Shown here: positions 23,801 to 34,664 of the stretch, piece by piece
Numbering within the stretch: the stretch's first letter is position 1
How the letters are laid out: every line of letters begins with the position of its first letter
Origin: Pilaira anomala
Taxonomy: Eukaryota > Mucoromycota > Mucoromycetes > Mucorales > Mucoraceae
NCBI GenBank assembly: GCA_025716855.1
Contig: JAIXMQ010000051.1
Location: 152,028-216,027 of the forward strand
Direction: 5' to 3'
Length of the DNA: 64,000 bases
The notes under the pieces: model-generated
What the model was told of the DNA's origin: nothing
The model's database searches: none
Seen by the model: the letters and a program-made list of their open reading frames with translations, nothing else
Program-made: the position numbers and the translations under genes

Positions 23801-24166
23801 TTAGCAGCAACGACTTGTCTTGGTAGATCGAGAATCAGTCGTTAAGGAAAATGAATTATTATCGGCCATATCCAACTCCATTTGAGGTATTTTAACCATT
23901 TTAGCAATATGTGCAAAGGCTTTTTCAACATTATCACCATTCTTTGCACTTGCTTCAAAACAAGGGATTTGCATTTTATCGCTGGAATGAATTTCGGCCC
24001 AAGCTCTTGCTTGTCTTCTGGAAACAACTCTATCATCAATATCTATTTTATTTCCAATCATCAGTAATGGAAAATGACGTGCTTCCTCATTTGGTAGAGA
24101 CGATTGTTTTAAAAAATCTTCTCTCCAACGTTCTATAACAAGATTTTTTTGTTCAGTCATACAAAC

Positions 24167-24205
<39 letters not shown>

Positions 24206-24708
24206 TAAATGTTGAAAAGATAAAAAGTTGTTGACATCATATACTAATATACAAGCATCAGCGCCTCGGTAATAAGCTACTCCTAAAGACTGAAAACGTT
24301 CTTGTCCAGCTGTATCCCAAATTTGCAACATTACTTTTTTTCCATCGTCTGTTTCGACTTCCTTTGTAATAAAGTCGGCTCCTGCAATCAGTAAAAGTTA
24401 ATAAGTTTTGTCAGGTTAAACAAAAAAAAAAATCTACAAGTATTTTTTTATTACCATACCAATGGTAGCCTTGTAAGCGTTTGTAAATTTTTTATGAATA
24501 TACTATAGTATGTGTAATATATGTATTTTTTTAATATGGTATATACAATGAAAATAAAATAAAATTACTTGATTACGAAGACTTGTCTATTATCATAAGT
24601 AAAGAATATAAGTAATTATTATGAAGAAATAGATATTTAGTTTCTATTGTTTACCTTGCCTACACCACCGTCACCAATCAGAACTACTTTAAGTATATCT
24701 TTATGCAT
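23801..24708 (-). CDS. YPT7: Rab7/Ypt7-type small GTPase with an 18-base micro-exon
   Basis: Five exons (24708-24655, 24586-24569, 24502-24460, 24381-24205, 24132-23801) join to 207 residues. The protein has the P-loop GDGGVGKTS, switch I KATIGADF, DTAGQERFQSLGVAYYRGAD, the base-specifying GNKID, SAKN, and ends CC for double geranylgeranylation. These features and the Rab7-like switch region place it with Rab7/Ypt7, which controls fusion at late endosomes and the vacuole. The second exon is only 18 bases and encodes TSLRNQ, the codons completing the P-loop. It is bounded by AG and GT and is required for a correct GTPase. The fourth intron begins GT followed by a long A run. Confidence 0.9.
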
Positions 24709-24865
24709 GATTAACAAAGTATAAAAAGAAGAATAAGAATAAAATAAAAAATTTAGAATTAAAAAGAAAAAAAAAAAAGGTTTAAAAGTACGGAATAGGA
24801 AATAAAAAAATGTATATTAAATCAGATGCGGCAAATGTAATACATGATACATTAAATTGATCTTC

Positions 24866-25110
24866 TTATACAAGCCTATTCGAGCTTACAATTATCTGAC
24901 GATATCTCCAATAAGCAGATAAACAAATTCGATAAAGGTGAAAAAGTAAAACACTCGAAATAGCACATGAACAAAGGAAGCCGACACAAGCATAGAGATA
25001 ATCAGCCATGAATGGATCTAAACCATACGCTACATTAACTACATAATACACCCTTTCTAATCCATCCGATAGATTTTGATCGTCACCGTTCTGTTTGGAA
25101 ATTTCTGGGA
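24866..25110 (-). pseudogene. Orphan membrane-protein exon (gene fragment?)
   Basis: A minus-strand frame runs from about 25110 to a stop at 24866. It reads EISKQNGDDQNLSDGLERVYYV, then an amphipathic/hydrophobic stretch and FLCSCAISSVLLFHLYRIC, one clear membrane segment, ending in SSNRLV. Sequence character looks coding, not random, but no good start codon or upstream exon could be joined. The ATG inside it (25051) would begin mid-segment. It may be the last exon of a multi-exon gene whose 5' part is unrecognised or lost. No family assigned. Confidence 0.3.
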
Positions 25111-25697
25111 ATACAGTGATTTTGCTTCAAAGGTTCCTTTTATATTTCAAATAAGAACTACTTATTTTTTACGAAAAAAAACACATTATTGTTTTTTATA
25201 TGTAAAAGAATCCAAAGTCTCATTTGAACCTTTTTTTATTTCAAATTTTACTCGCTCTAAACTAAAAATCTAAAACTTTCACAGTGCCATTGATTATGTC
25301 GAAAAATTCAAGTAAGAGTTAAAGGTTTGTCAATGCGTTCAAAAAAAAAAGAGAGATACAGCTAAAATTCATTCATTAGCATAACTACCACTAAAGTTAA
25401 TGCAAGATATTCAATTAGTCTAGATTGTTTTAAAAGCTGTAAACAGGCCACTTGATGCCTAGATTTTCGGTTAGATCGCATGATATGGCCCATTTGTATT
25501 CATTTCGCCCTTCAAATCATTCAACTGGTACTCTGGAGCGTTCAATAGTTCTTCGTCGCATGATAAAACCAATAATATTTAGTATCATAGAAACGATAAA
25601 TAGTGCTGTTTTATACGATTATCGAGACAGCTAGTGTACCAAAAAAATAGAGAAGAAATAATATACTGATATGTCTAGAGATAAGCTCAATGTTTTC
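25111..25697. other. Intergenic DNA up to the left inverted element
   Basis: AT-rich DNA with only short ORFs. A 60-residue plus-strand ORF at 25452-25634 has no recognisable features. No repeat or RNA gene was recognised. Confidence 0.4.
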
Positions 25698-27114
25698 CAT
25701 GACTAGAGATAGCAGTTTCAACGATCAACGATACCCTCAGATGCAACAATGCAACGATCTCATATAATGCGTTGGAGCAATTCTATACATAGTTATGTAT
25801 AAACATATTCAAACATATATGGGTGTGCTATTGTTGACTTGAGGCAACGATCGGTCACACAAATATTTCTATTAGTAGTGTTTCTTCAAGCAGGTAAATA
25901 GTAAAGTTTAAGTTTTTTTTTTTTTTTATGTAGAGAATGAAAAATAATATTGTAGGGAAATAAACAGACTATATTATAGAAATAAAAAGTAAAAAATGAA
26001 AAATAAAATTATACTTATATTTGAACTTAATCGTGCGGCAGTAGAGCGTTAAATGTCCAAAGAGACTATGGTATTAATTGAACTCCCCTTTAACGCAATA
26101 TTCCACAGATTGGACCATATATTATATTCTTTCTTTAATAAAAGTAGTAGTATATAGCAACACTCTATTTATTACACAGCATTTGTCACATATCAGTTGA
26201 TGTATCATTGTGGCCTATTTATTTTGGGATGATTGTGCCTTAGTGCTACAGGAATCCAATATTTAATCACTTTTTTTTTCAATCGTAGTGTAAAATTACT
26301 GCTTCATGTCGAGTTGTGATCTGGTAAATATTATCCAAATTATATTGCTCTATTTCTTTTTAACTAAAATAAAACAGTTGCCGATTTCGTATCATAGTTT
26401 TTGAGATCACTTCACATAGGTATGTTATTTAATAAAGACATTGGATTTTTTGTTCATCTACAATAAGCTATATAATGTCACTGTTTTTAAATAATACATT
26501 GTAAGCATTATTTCAAATATCATATTTTGTCATGTTTTGACTATTGGCTGCTATTATGGTCAAGCTAGGTGGTAATTGCGTGATTTCAAAATAAAACTAG
26601 CATAATAGTTGAGAGTGATGTAACAAAAGGGGTAGGCTTGTATCTTTCAATTTTTGTATTATCTATAAAAAGTTTCAGTAATAAGTTTCGTTTCTTTTTG
26701 AGAATATTGTATCCTCTTATATCGCGCATTTATTTTAACTTCTTCCTCATTAGTAGATTGACAACTGATTCAAGGACACCAGTTAACTCGTCAACATTAA
26801 GTCTTCTAACTGTGTCATCTAAACGTGGTGTTTTTGTGTAAGCTATAACGTATTCAAAAATGGGGTTTTTATTATTATTATTATTACGTTTACAGGGATA
26901 AAAGGGGGGTTGTTATGAAGAGAATAAAAAAGTAAAAAAAAAAAAAAAACTGGTACTGTTTTTTTTTGACTGATTGTTGCATTGACAGTAATATGAGTAG
27001 CAAATATAGCTTGATGTATCAATCGTTGGAGCCCTTTTTCAAAGAAACGATCGATCATTGAACAAACCGTTGAATTGTCTTACCGTTGCATTGAAACCTC
27101 TATCCCTATTCATG
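25698..27114 (+). mobile_element. Left copy of a 1.4-kb inverted element (non-autonomous transposon?)
   Basis: This segment reappears in reverse complement at 29413-30820 with about 99% identity over most of its length. Base differences are few (for example near 25793, 26205 and 26985), plus an 11-base indel near 27082. Its two ends resemble each other as imperfect terminal inverted repeats: the outer end starts CATGACTAGAGATAGCAGTT and the inner end, read inward, starts CATGAATAGGGATAGAGGTT. Both ends also carry several CAACGAT/CAACGGT motifs. It encodes no credible transposase; a 67-residue ORF at 26638-26841 is present in both copies but has no known domain. No target-site duplication was identified. 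Confidence 0.6.
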
Positions 27115-27267
27115 ACTTTAAAATGAATTCCAGGATTCACTAGTGTCTATAGAGACATGTAAAACGAAAGTGGCTTTAAATAATTTATATTCGGCTTACT
27201 CATGGGTTTATAAAGGCGTCTTTACTTTCTTGCCCTATAATATTCCGATTCTTTTAGGCGCGCGCTA
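27115..27267. other. Spacer between left element and MITE
   Basis: About 150 bases of unremarkable DNA between the inner end of the left inverted element and the TA flanking the MITE. A GCGCGC string lies at 27259-27264 next to the insertion. Nothing else was recognised. Confidence 0.4.
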
Positions 27268-27500
27268 CAGTACCCGCTCTATTTAAGGCCGTTCGATTTA
27301 AGGCCGTTCGATTTAAGGCCGTTCGATTTAAGGCCGTTCGATTTAAGGCCGTTCGATTTAAGGCCGTTTCCGATTTAAGGCCGCAATTCTCTGCAAAATT
27401 TGGCCATATTTAACTTCCTCAAGTCAGAAATAAGGCTATGATACGATTTAAGGCCACAAAAGTCTGAAATTTTTTTCAGCCTTAAATAGAGCGTGTATGG
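27268..27500. mobile_element. MITE copy 1 with TA flanks and internal 15-bp tandem array
   Basis: The element begins CAGTACCCGCTCTATTTAAG and ends ...CCTTAAATAGAGCGTGTATGG, so its ends are inverted repeats of about 22 bases. TA flanks it on both sides (27266-27267 and 27501-27502), as for Tc1/mariner-type target duplications. Inside, a 15-base unit (GATTTAAGGCCGTTC) is repeated about five to six times at 27281-27375. No coding capacity. A second member of the family lies at 61990-62147 and proves the boundaries. Confidence 0.8.
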
Positions 27501-27634
27501 TATGGACACTCTGTACAATATAGAAATAAAAAAAAAAGGATCTTAATTAAAAGCCAGTGTTTTTTGAATTATGATTTCCCATTAAAAAAAATTGTTTATA
27601 AAATTTTAACTGCTTCTTATTGTATTATTTTGGA

Positions 27635-27640
27635 ATGGGT

Positions 27641-27679
<39 letters not shown>

Positions 27680-28843
27680 GAACTTTCAATTATTTCTTTA
27701 TTTTTCTTTTGTCATTAACCTTTTTGCTCATTAGCTGAAAGTTTCAATGACTTTGTTGCAGGTAATGTCAAATAAAAAAAAAGGGGGTCAAGGTAACTGA
27801 AAACAAAAGACACATTTTATACAGGTTGGATTGGAGGTGCAGCAGGAATTATAGTTGGTAGTCCATTGGATGTTTTAAAGGTAAAGAATAATATAAACAA
27901 AACAAAAAAAGTATGCTAAATAAAACAAACCAACTTTATTATTGTTATTCTTTTAGGCACGCTTGCAAGCACCTATTACCCCAAAAGAAAATTTGATTGG
28001 GACGGAATTGAATAACCGAATGGGATCATGGCAAACATTGAGAAATATGATACAAACAGAGGGGGTAATATATATATATATATATACATATTTTGGCTCG
28101 GTGTATAATTTATAGTAACAGGTTTATGACTGCTATCTATTTAGTTGGGATCAATGTTTAAAGGAGTCTTGTCGCCAGTAGTTGGATTAGCAGGTCTAAA
28201 TGCATTATTATTTGTTTCTTATGGTTCCATTCTAAGATACTTGGAACCTAACAGAGAACAAGATCCAACATTACTTCAAATTTATTTAGCTGGTACAGGT
28301 GCCGGTATTGCTTGTTTCTTTTTTTCTACTCCTACTGATTTAATTAAAATTAAGACTCAAATGACCAAAATACCTAAAACCACGTTAGAGATCACTAAAC
28401 AAGTCTATCTCAAGAATGGACTTCAAGGTTTTTATCAAGGTGGTGTCATCACAATGATACGTGATGCTCCCAGCTATGGTATTTATTTTTGGGCATATGA
28501 AGGCATGAAACGATTATTAGAAGTAAAATTCGATGATAGCGCATGGAAGCTCCTTTTAGCAGGAGGTATGGCAGGAACCATGTCTTGGGCATCAATTTAT
28601 CCTATCGATGTTGTGAAATCACGACTTCAAATGCAACAAAACCAGAAACATGTTGATTCCACCAGTTTGCTTAATGATCGTCCTTATGCATCTATCAAAG
28701 ACTGCGTTGTGCGGTCTTATAAAGCAGAGGGTCCCTCCGTATTCTTTAGAGGCCTTTGGCCGACCTTATTAAGGGGATTCCCTGTTAATGCTGTTACTTT
28801 TTATATTTACGAAATTGTAATGAACTTCCTTAGCAATGAATAA
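27635..28843 (+). CDS. Mitochondrial carrier (SLC25) family protein
   Basis: Five exons are proposed: 27635-27638, 27735-27761, 27825-27880, 27957-28064 and 28145-28843, giving 297 residues. Three repeats are complete, each with a PX(D/E)XX(K/R) signature: SPLDVLKARL, TPTDLIKIKT and YPIDVVKSRL. The start FVAGWIGGAAGIIVG and the repeat-two motif GFYQGGVITMIRDAPSYGIYF place it near the carnitine/acylcarnitine and basic amino-acid carriers (SLC25A20/29/45 type), which exchange solutes across the inner mitochondrial membrane. The substrate is not certain. The first exon is only the ATG plus one base; it is chosen because it completes codon 2 exactly and is followed by GTAACA and a TA-rich intron. 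The gene lies between two inverted 1.4-kb elements. Confidence 0.85.
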
Positions 28844-29412
28844 ATATATACAAATATAAAGCGATATACATCTATAAACAATTTTTAACCCTAAAATGTA
28901 TATGAATATACGATATATTCTCCTGAACCCATTTATTGGAAATTATATTTTTCGTTATAACTACATGAAAAATACTTAACTGAAAGGACAACGTACAATA
29001 CTTTTGACTATTGTTTTGCCTGTTACTATTACAATACTGAATAAGTGTAGCAATAAATTAAGTTTAATGTTTCGTGATAAATGAAAAAGACAAAATTGAT
29101 ATGTAGAAATCATTCTTCCTGGCAGAGAGTAACAGCACGATTTTTCTCAGTAGTTTCATCGGTAATTTATTTTTTACTGCTGGAAACTTTCCAGTCATAG
29201 GCGTAGTCATAGTTGATCTTGGGAAGACTATCTTTCAATTAACAGCGAGTCTTAACATCATGCCAGAAGAAGATGAACAAAAGGGTAGTGAGCTGTAGCT
29301 ACAGAGTAAAAAAAAAAAAAAAGTAATTAAATACTGCGTTTTGGTTGATAGTAAATATTGTGCTTAAACTTATATAAAAGGAAATGGACAGGGATACCAA
29401 AAGCAACAGCAC
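28844..29412. other. Intergenic DNA between carrier gene and right inverted element
   Basis: About 570 bases of AT-rich DNA without an ORF or RNA gene. A short segment near 29062-29088 (TTTCGTGATAAATGAAAAA) resembles one near 19727, too short to define a repeat. Confidence 0.4.
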
Positions 29413-30820
29413 TCTTGGATAAGGATAAAGGTTTCAAGGCAATCCAACGATTTGTTCAATGATCGATCGTTTCTTTGAAAAAGGGCTCCAACGATTGATA
29501 CATCAAGCTATATTTGCTACTCATATTACTCTCAATGCAACAATCAGTCAAAAAAAAAACAGTACCAGTTTTTTTTTTTTTTTTTACTTTTTTATTCTCT
29601 TCATAACAACCCCCCTTTTATCCCTGTAAACGTAATAATAATAATAATAAAAACCCCATTTTTGAATACGTTATAGCTTACACAAAAACACCACGTTTAG
29701 ATGACACAGTTAGAAGACTTAATGTTGACGAGTTAACTGGTGTCCTTGAATCAGTTGTCAATCTACTAATGAGGAAGAAGTTAAAATAAATGCGCGATAT
29801 AAGAGGATACAATATTCTCAAAAAGAAACGAAACTTATTACTGAAACTTTTTATAGATAATACAAAAATTGAAAGATACAAGCCTACCCCTTTTGTTACA
29901 TCACTCTCAACTATTATGCTAGTTTTATTTTGAAATCACGCAATTACCACCTAGCTTGACCATAATAGCAGCCAATAGTCAAAACATGACAAAATATGAT
30001 ATTTGAAATAATGCTTACAATGTATTATTTAAAAACAGTGACATTATATAGCTTATTGTAGATGAACAAAAAATCCAATGTCTTTATTAAATAACATACC
30101 TATGTGAAGTGATCTCAAAAACTATGATACGAAATCGGCAACTGTTTTATTTTAGTTAAAAAGAAATAGAGCAATATAATTTGGATAATATTTACCAGAT
30201 CACAACTCGACATGAAGCAGTAATTTTACACTACGATTGAAAAAAAAAGTGATTAAATATTGGATTCCTGTAGCACTAAGGCACAATCATCCCAAAATAA
30301 ATAGGCCACAATGATACAACAACTGATATGTGACAAATGCTGTGTAATAAATAGAGTGTTGCTATATACTACTACTTTTATTAAAGAAAGAATATAATAT
30401 ATGGTCCAATCTGTGGAATATTGCGTTAAAGGGGAGTTCAATTAATACCATAGTCTCTTTGGACATTTAACGCTCTACTGCCGCACGATTAAGTTCAAAT
30501 ATAAGTATAATTTTATTTTTCATTTTTTACTTTTTATTTCTATAATATAGTCTGTTTATTTCCCTACAATATTATTTTTCATTCTCTACATAAAAAAAAA
30601 AAAAAACTTAAACTTTACTATTTACCTGCTTGAAGAAACACTACTAATAGAAATATTTGTGTGACCGATCGTTGCCTCAAGTCAACAATAGCACACCCAT
30701 ATATGTTTGAATATGTTTATACATACCTATGTATAGAATTGCTCCAACGCATTATATGAGATCGTTGCATTGTTGCATCTGAGGGTATCGTTGATCGTTG
30801 AAACTGCTATCTCTAGTCAT
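29413..30820 (-). mobile_element. Right copy of the 1.4-kb inverted element
   Basis: Reverse complement of 25698-27114. Similarity begins at about 29413 (GGATAAGGATAAAGGTTTCA) and ends at 30820 (CTCTAGTCATG). The 67-residue ORF at 29678-29881 on the minus strand is identical to its mirror at 26638-26841. The outer end abuts what looks like an interrupted exon on the minus strand (30821-31045). Together the two copies give 1.4-kb arms around a 2.3-kb centre. Confidence 0.6.
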
Positions 30821-31045
30821 GAACCTCTTCAGTAATTTCTTGGGTATTTGATGTATAATATAATCCTTTGTTATCAACGTTGAATGTTTCATCAGAAGGC
30901 GCTTGATAATAATAATAGAGATACTATTTACCTTGAATTTATCAGGCGATAAAGCAGGTAAAGCGAGAGGTACGTGATTCTTATTTGTGTCGACACTATT
31001 ATTATTAGAATACTTTTTCGTTAAATTTATTGGAAAATTATTCAT
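30821..31045 (-). pseudogene. Truncated gene: two exons cut off by the right inverted element
   Basis: On the minus strand an ATG at 31045 opens MNNFPINLTKKYSNNNSVDT...VPLALPALSPDKFK. A GTAAATAG donor follows near 30933, and after an AG the frame continues PSDETFNVDNKGLYYTSNTQ...EITEE. Coding-like sequence stops where the inverted element starts, and the frame then closes inside the element's first bases (CATGACTAG). Composition is coding-like, with hydrophilic, Asn/Thr-rich residues, but no family was recognised. It may be a host gene interrupted by the element or a small complete protein. Confidence 0.35.
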
Positions 31046-31894
31046 ATTCTTGTCTGATTCATTAATTTTACAAGTTAGTTAAGTCAAAACAAAATAAAAG
31101 TTGCCCCTTTTTTTTCCCTTTATTTATCAAATTTTGCATTCTGAGAGATAATAATTAGCAGAGGTTAATGTGTCATTAGCTCTTAAACACAAATAATTTT
31201 ACAAACATCATTGGATTTCATAATAATATATTATTCTGGTAATGTTGTGATAGTGGAGGCGCTTTCGAATTAAAAGGGGGTTCAAGCGATCATCATTAAT
31301 CATACAAGGTAATCCAATATTTTCTTGAAGCAGATTATATCGTCCGAGCATTAATTCCTTGAATTTTTTAAATCATATTTTGGAGAAGTTTGCTTTTGAT
31401 GGCTTAGAGAAGAAACTATAATAATTGTTTTTATATCTATGGTGAGAATCTTATTGGTAAAAGATCACTACATAATCGCTTGAACAACAACCCTCTACTA
31501 CTATATGTAATTCTAATGCTATTAGAAATAAACAAAATGAAGCTATAAAATAAGAAGAAGGGGGGAAGCAAAGAAAGAAGCAAAAGAGAGAAAAAGAGAT
31601 TTGTTTTTATTATCGTATTATATATATTTGTGTATAAATGTAATCTATGGTTATGGTAATAATTATATATAGATGATACATATCATAGGTCCACTTTATT
31701 AGAGTCATGTATTATTGTTTCATCTCTCTTTTGTTGATGATGATAAATTATTCATTTGCTTCTACAAATATGAATCTTTTATTGGCTAATTAAAAACACA
31801 TGCTATACATCAAAAGTTCATCATTTTGAATTTTGCATTATTATTTTTTCTCTCTTTCTTTTGTAAAAAAATTTTCTATAAAAATTATACACAA
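31046..31894. other. Intergenic region upstream of the tail-anchored protein gene
   Basis: About 850 bases of AT-rich DNA with a purine-rich tract near 31550-31600. No ORF, RNA gene or repeat was recognised. Confidence 0.4.
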
Positions 31895-32524
31895 ATGAAT
31901 GAAGCCGAGGTTAAAGTAGATGAGCAGAAAGAAATCGAGAGTATTCTCGTGTCTGCCTTTTCAAAAATACAAGACATAAATGGTCAAAGTTTAGATATTA
32001 CATCAGCCTTACCAATATTGATCACTATTATTTCTGGAAACGGGCAGACATCAGATAAAAAAGTATATAGTTTCTAAATATTTCTAAAAGTATATTCATC
32101 CAAGTTAACTTTTATTATATATATAACCAGAAATATGATTTTCTTGGGTCTGCTGCTTGTCAGCTTGCAGTACGTGGTATTCTTGTAAAAGAATTTTCTG
32201 ATTTGTTTGACTACCAGCATCTAGAATCAATTGCAGAAGAATTAAATTCATTACAACGAATGAATAGTTTGATATGGAAAGAAATGAATTTTGAAACTAT
32301 CAAACCTAGTTTATCCCATGATATTATTCAAACTATTGCAGGGTAAAAAAACAAAGTATTTTAACCAATTTTTATTTTACTCTCGCTCATACATTTCTTG
32401 CAGCGTTTTAGTTACATTTGTAGGTTTATCAGCGGTTATAATGTTCATTGAAAGCACCGTAGTTCAAATTACCACTGAGCTCATAAAAGACAAGATACGC
32501 TCCAATAGATGTATAGTATCGTAA
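31895..32524 (+). CDS. Unknown small protein with C-terminal membrane segment
   Basis: Exons 31895-32062, 32131-32342 and 32404-32524 join to 166 residues. The first 125 residues are soluble and helical, with an acidic start (MNEAEVKVDEQKEIESILVS). Residues about 128-147 form a hydrophobic segment (GVLVTFVGLSAVIMFIESTV). A 20-residue basic tail follows, ending RSNRCIVS. The layout suggests a tail-anchored or near-C-terminal membrane protein. The terminal CIVS is a possible CaaX box for prenylation, which would add a second membrane anchor. The second intron starts GTAAAAAAA. No known family was recognised. All splice joins keep frame, so I believe it is a real gene. Confidence 0.6.
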
Positions 32525-33507
32525 TAAAAGAGAGTATGCTATAAAATCAATTTTTTTGATATACTGTAAATTTGCAATGAGATCGTGACGTTGAATTTCA
32601 CAATGGTCTTGTGGTGATCTAGCATAGTAAATAAAGCAGTAATGTGTTACATCCAGACACTGAGATTTAAATATCAAATAAAATAGGAAGTGCATGAAAT
32701 CATAATAGTAACAATAAAAAGATAAAGAGGTGGTTTCCCACACTAAACATTAAAATCATAAAGATAGTGAATTCTCACACTAAAGTAGTGAGAAACATAT
32801 AAATCTTACTAATAACATGCTGATATCTTTCTATTATGATATCACATCAATAACTCGTTAGTCTGTAAAATAAAGAATATAAATACCCTCTCAAATAATA
32901 GAATAGATAAATCCTCCTACTCTTTTTACTCTAATAAACATATTGTAAACAGTCTCAAACTACTCTATTAGTTTTTATCTCTTTTATTACACATCTATTC
33001 TATATCACAACAGGTCTAATCGAAAGCACAAGTTAGCCTTACTTAGATGATACGTTGAATTAGACAATAAAGTTATATAAGGGAAGATAAGCTACCAAAT
33101 TCTTGTTATAATATCTACAGGTTGTATGGATATTGATGATCTGCTGGATATCACTGATGCTCTCTTATACAATACCCGTTACTTGAGATCCAAATTAACG
33201 TGATAAACTACAGAGCTTAACTCTTGCGAGCCCCAATAATATATTTTTAGAGTGGTAAAAACTTTATTTTATTAATGTTGAGAAATTACTATTTTATAAA
33301 GGGGGGGGGGATAAATTGTGGTACGATGAGAGTTAATCTTCTTTTGATTCTTTTCTTTTAAACAGAACAAGATTTGACAAGGGACAAAAGGGGAAATAAG
33401 TTAATGTGAGCCACGCCGTTCACTCAACAAGGGTCCTACAATTTAATATTGATAAAGTGCAATAAAATACCGATAGACTCTTATTTAATCCTTTTCCTTT
33501 TTCCGTC

Positions 33508-33541
<34 letters not shown>

Positions 33542-34664
33542 TATGAAATAAAGAAATTTTATTTTTGTATACCGCAGTTCAAGTGTACGTGGTGCAAAGT
33601 GGCTTGACTGGCATGAACATGACGAAAACAGGAAAACAACAAAAAATTATATAAGTTATGTGATATACATATAACAAAAAATATGTAGCTAGACAGATAG
33701 GTATGTCGTATTTGCGTCATCTCTACTTATAAATATAAGTAGATCAGGGTTATAAACTAAACATTATAATAAAAACCTGATATATCTTCATAATAATATA
33801 CATGTTTAACATTGTATATTATTATCAATATCTTGAACCTAAGGAAATATTCTATATTCAAATGCATATACAAATTGACGTAAAATAAGATCAATGGTAA
33901 AAAACCAAGATCAAATAATAAAATATAATTGAGAATAAAACAATACAAATAAAGTAAATACTCAATTCATATTAATAGAAAATAAGAGATATTTACCGGT
34001 AATAGTCTCGATACAAGCTTAGCTACCTTGTGTTGGGGTAAGAACGGCTATTACTGGCAAAAATACATTATAATCTATTAATATTAAATAGTAGTATTAT
34101 ACAACCTGTTTACAAAATAAATAAAAAAGAATAACATTGTTGGAATAAAGATTATCCCAGCAACTGTCAATTCTATCCCGAAACTGGGAAAACATGATAT
34201 CAATCTAAGAATAAGGTTGATCAGGTCGTATGATAGAAAAATAGTTCTTGTCAATTTAAAAGTATGCGCATTTACCATTGAAATCTGAAACAACGGAATC
34301 CAGACTAATAACAACCATGTAAGTAATTACAAGGTGATCTTTAGTCAGGAACCAGATATGTTGTTATCCAATCGGGTAGATAGGATCCACGATTATTTAT
34401 GGTCAATTCGAAAGAGTAGAACGTACTTATTCAAAAGCAGAAGAGTTGGGTATAGATTCATTTAAACCCATCAAAAAGATGGTCCTTATTCAAACACAAC
34501 TCATCAGGATATTCAAGATATAAAAGATGATTATTATTTTAGTTTAGAAGAGTTCTTTCAGTTTTATTTTATCTAATAAATCAACCCTAAGTCTTTTCTC
34601 ATTAATTACTGATTGTCCACAAGGTAATCAGGTTAAATTAACCTGCACCTCGCAGGGCACGTGC
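32525..34664. other. Non-coding, repeat-like region with LTR-like segment
   Basis: About 2.1 kb without credible genes. Bases about 32740-33015 have the look of a degenerate solo LTR of a copia-type element: an AT-rich body, TATAAATA-like and AATAAA-like strings and a 3' end ATCACAACA followed by GGTCTAATCG. No partner LTR or target duplication was found, so this is weak. A ten-G run lies at 33301-33310 and a T run of over 30 bases at about 33508-33540. Confidence 0.25.

Noticed and set aside
25698..27114. Inverted arms as LTRs of a retrotransposon
   Set aside because: They are in opposite orientation, lack TG...CA ends, and the interval holds a host carrier gene rather than gag-pol.
27281..27375. 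Short spaced repeats resembling a CRISPR array
   Set aside because: The 15-base units are directly tandem without spacers and lie inside a MITE in a eukaryotic genome.
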